Shown here: one piece after another, positions 12,680 through 12,801 of the stretch
How the letters are laid out: each line of letters begins with the position of its first letter
How positions within the stretch are numbered: position 1 is the stretch's first letter
Origin: Myxococcales bacterium
GTDB lineage: Bacteria; Myxococcota_A; Polyangia; Polyangiales; Houyiibacteriaceae
NCBI GenBank assembly: GCA_020354595.1
Contig: CP070650.1
Span: 1,612,804 to 1,625,604 of the forward strand
Reading direction: 5' to 3'
Length of the DNA stretch: 12,801 bases
Made by a program: the position numbers and the translations under genes
The notes under the pieces: generated by a model
Databases searched by the model: none
Seen by the model: the letters and a program-made list of their open reading frames with translations, nothing else
What the model was told of the DNA's origin: nothing

Positions 12680-12801
12680 GCGGCTCGATCCCACGATCGT
12701 CACCAATGGCACCCAGAGCAAGTGCCGCATGCTCTCGTACATTGACGTACCAATCCTTGAGTGCGTGGACGATAACGTCCACCGCACTTGGCTCCCCGAT
12801 C
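12537..12801 (-). CDS. C-terminal end of a HEAT-repeat-like protein, probably truncated (5' end outside window)
   Basis: Reading leftward from the window edge, the frame encodes the end of one repeat (IGEPSAV) and then a full unit with ALKDW...VREHAALALGAIGDDRGIEPLI between about 12764 and 12675. This is the consensus of PBS-lyase-type HEAT repeats (AL.D....VR..AA.ALG.IGD.R.I..LI). Such proteins are scaffolds or lyases of phycobilin type; no specific role can be given. The HEAT pattern stops at about 12663, within 20 nt of the stop of the NTF2-like gene. From there the frame continues about 42 codons antisense to that gene without repeat character. A 143-nt tail-to-tail overlap is unusual, so this is better seen as a gene cut at its 3' end than as an intact overlap. 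Its start is beyond the window. Confidence 0.5.
   Translation of the reverse strand, partial: IGEPSAVDVIVHALKDWYVNVREHAALALGAIGDDRGIEPLIRTLRCALALARSSPSRSDPALREAFRAREASRPWLADEPFRGSPG
12760..12788. repeat. Strong hairpin/inverted repeat
   Basis: AGTGC-GTGGACG (12760-12771) pairs with CGTCCAC-C-GCACT (12776-12788) around an ATAA loop, with a single bulged C at 12783. This gives a 12-bp stem. There is no T-run on either side, and it lies inside the HEAT-like reading frame. It is not a convincing intrinsic terminator, and its role is unknown. Confidence 0.5.

Overview
This is a high-G+C bacterial window, with strong preference for G or C at third codon positions. It is packed with oxidative and lipid/steroid-type genes and has almost no spacer DNA. 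No RNA genes, insertion sequences or CRISPR arrays were seen. The lineage cannot be fixed from the sequence. The gene families fit a steroid- or sterol-transforming actinobacterium or a myxobacterial/deltaproteobacterial-type organism. Internal operon genes have clear Shine-Dalgarno sequences, while most first genes have none, which suggests leaderless transcripts.

Layout. Left edge (+): the 3' end of an unidentified gene, then an aldo/keto reductase. Next is a tightly overlapping minus-strand operon read from 4644 down to 1278: a dihydrodipicolinate-reductase-like oxidoreductase, a small P450-type ferredoxin, an SDR dehydrogenase and a sulfotransferase. A 64-bp divergent control region with three 10-bp-phased repeats separates it from a plus-strand KshA-like Rieske oxygenase. 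A second Rieske oxygenase converges on the first and is itself divergent from the main plus-strand run: a FadD3-like acyl-CoA ligase, an SDR, a meta-cleavage-type alpha/beta hydrolase, a TetR regulator, a CYP51-family cytochrome P450 and an NTF2/SnoaL-like protein. At the right edge, a minus-strand HEAT-repeat reading frame runs tail-to-tail into the last gene and looks truncated.

How the genes may work together (inference). The CYP51 homologue, its likely ferredoxin partner, two Rieske oxygenases, two SDRs and an AKR form an oxidation toolkit for a steroid or triterpenoid nucleus. The FadD3-like ligase and C-C hydrolase suggest further catabolism, and the sulfotransferase suggests conjugation. 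Gene content (CYP51, His-type ferredoxin, SDR, TetR, NTF2-like) recalls the Mycobacterium tuberculosis CYP51 neighbourhood Rv0760c-Rv0767c. CYP51 plus Rieske plus SDR also recalls the bacterial sterol C-14/C-4 demethylation set (CYP51, SdmA, SdmB). A perfect KstR-type palindrome in front of the hydrolase gene supports steroid- or lipid-responsive control. Whether the cluster builds, tailors or degrades sterols cannot be settled from this window.
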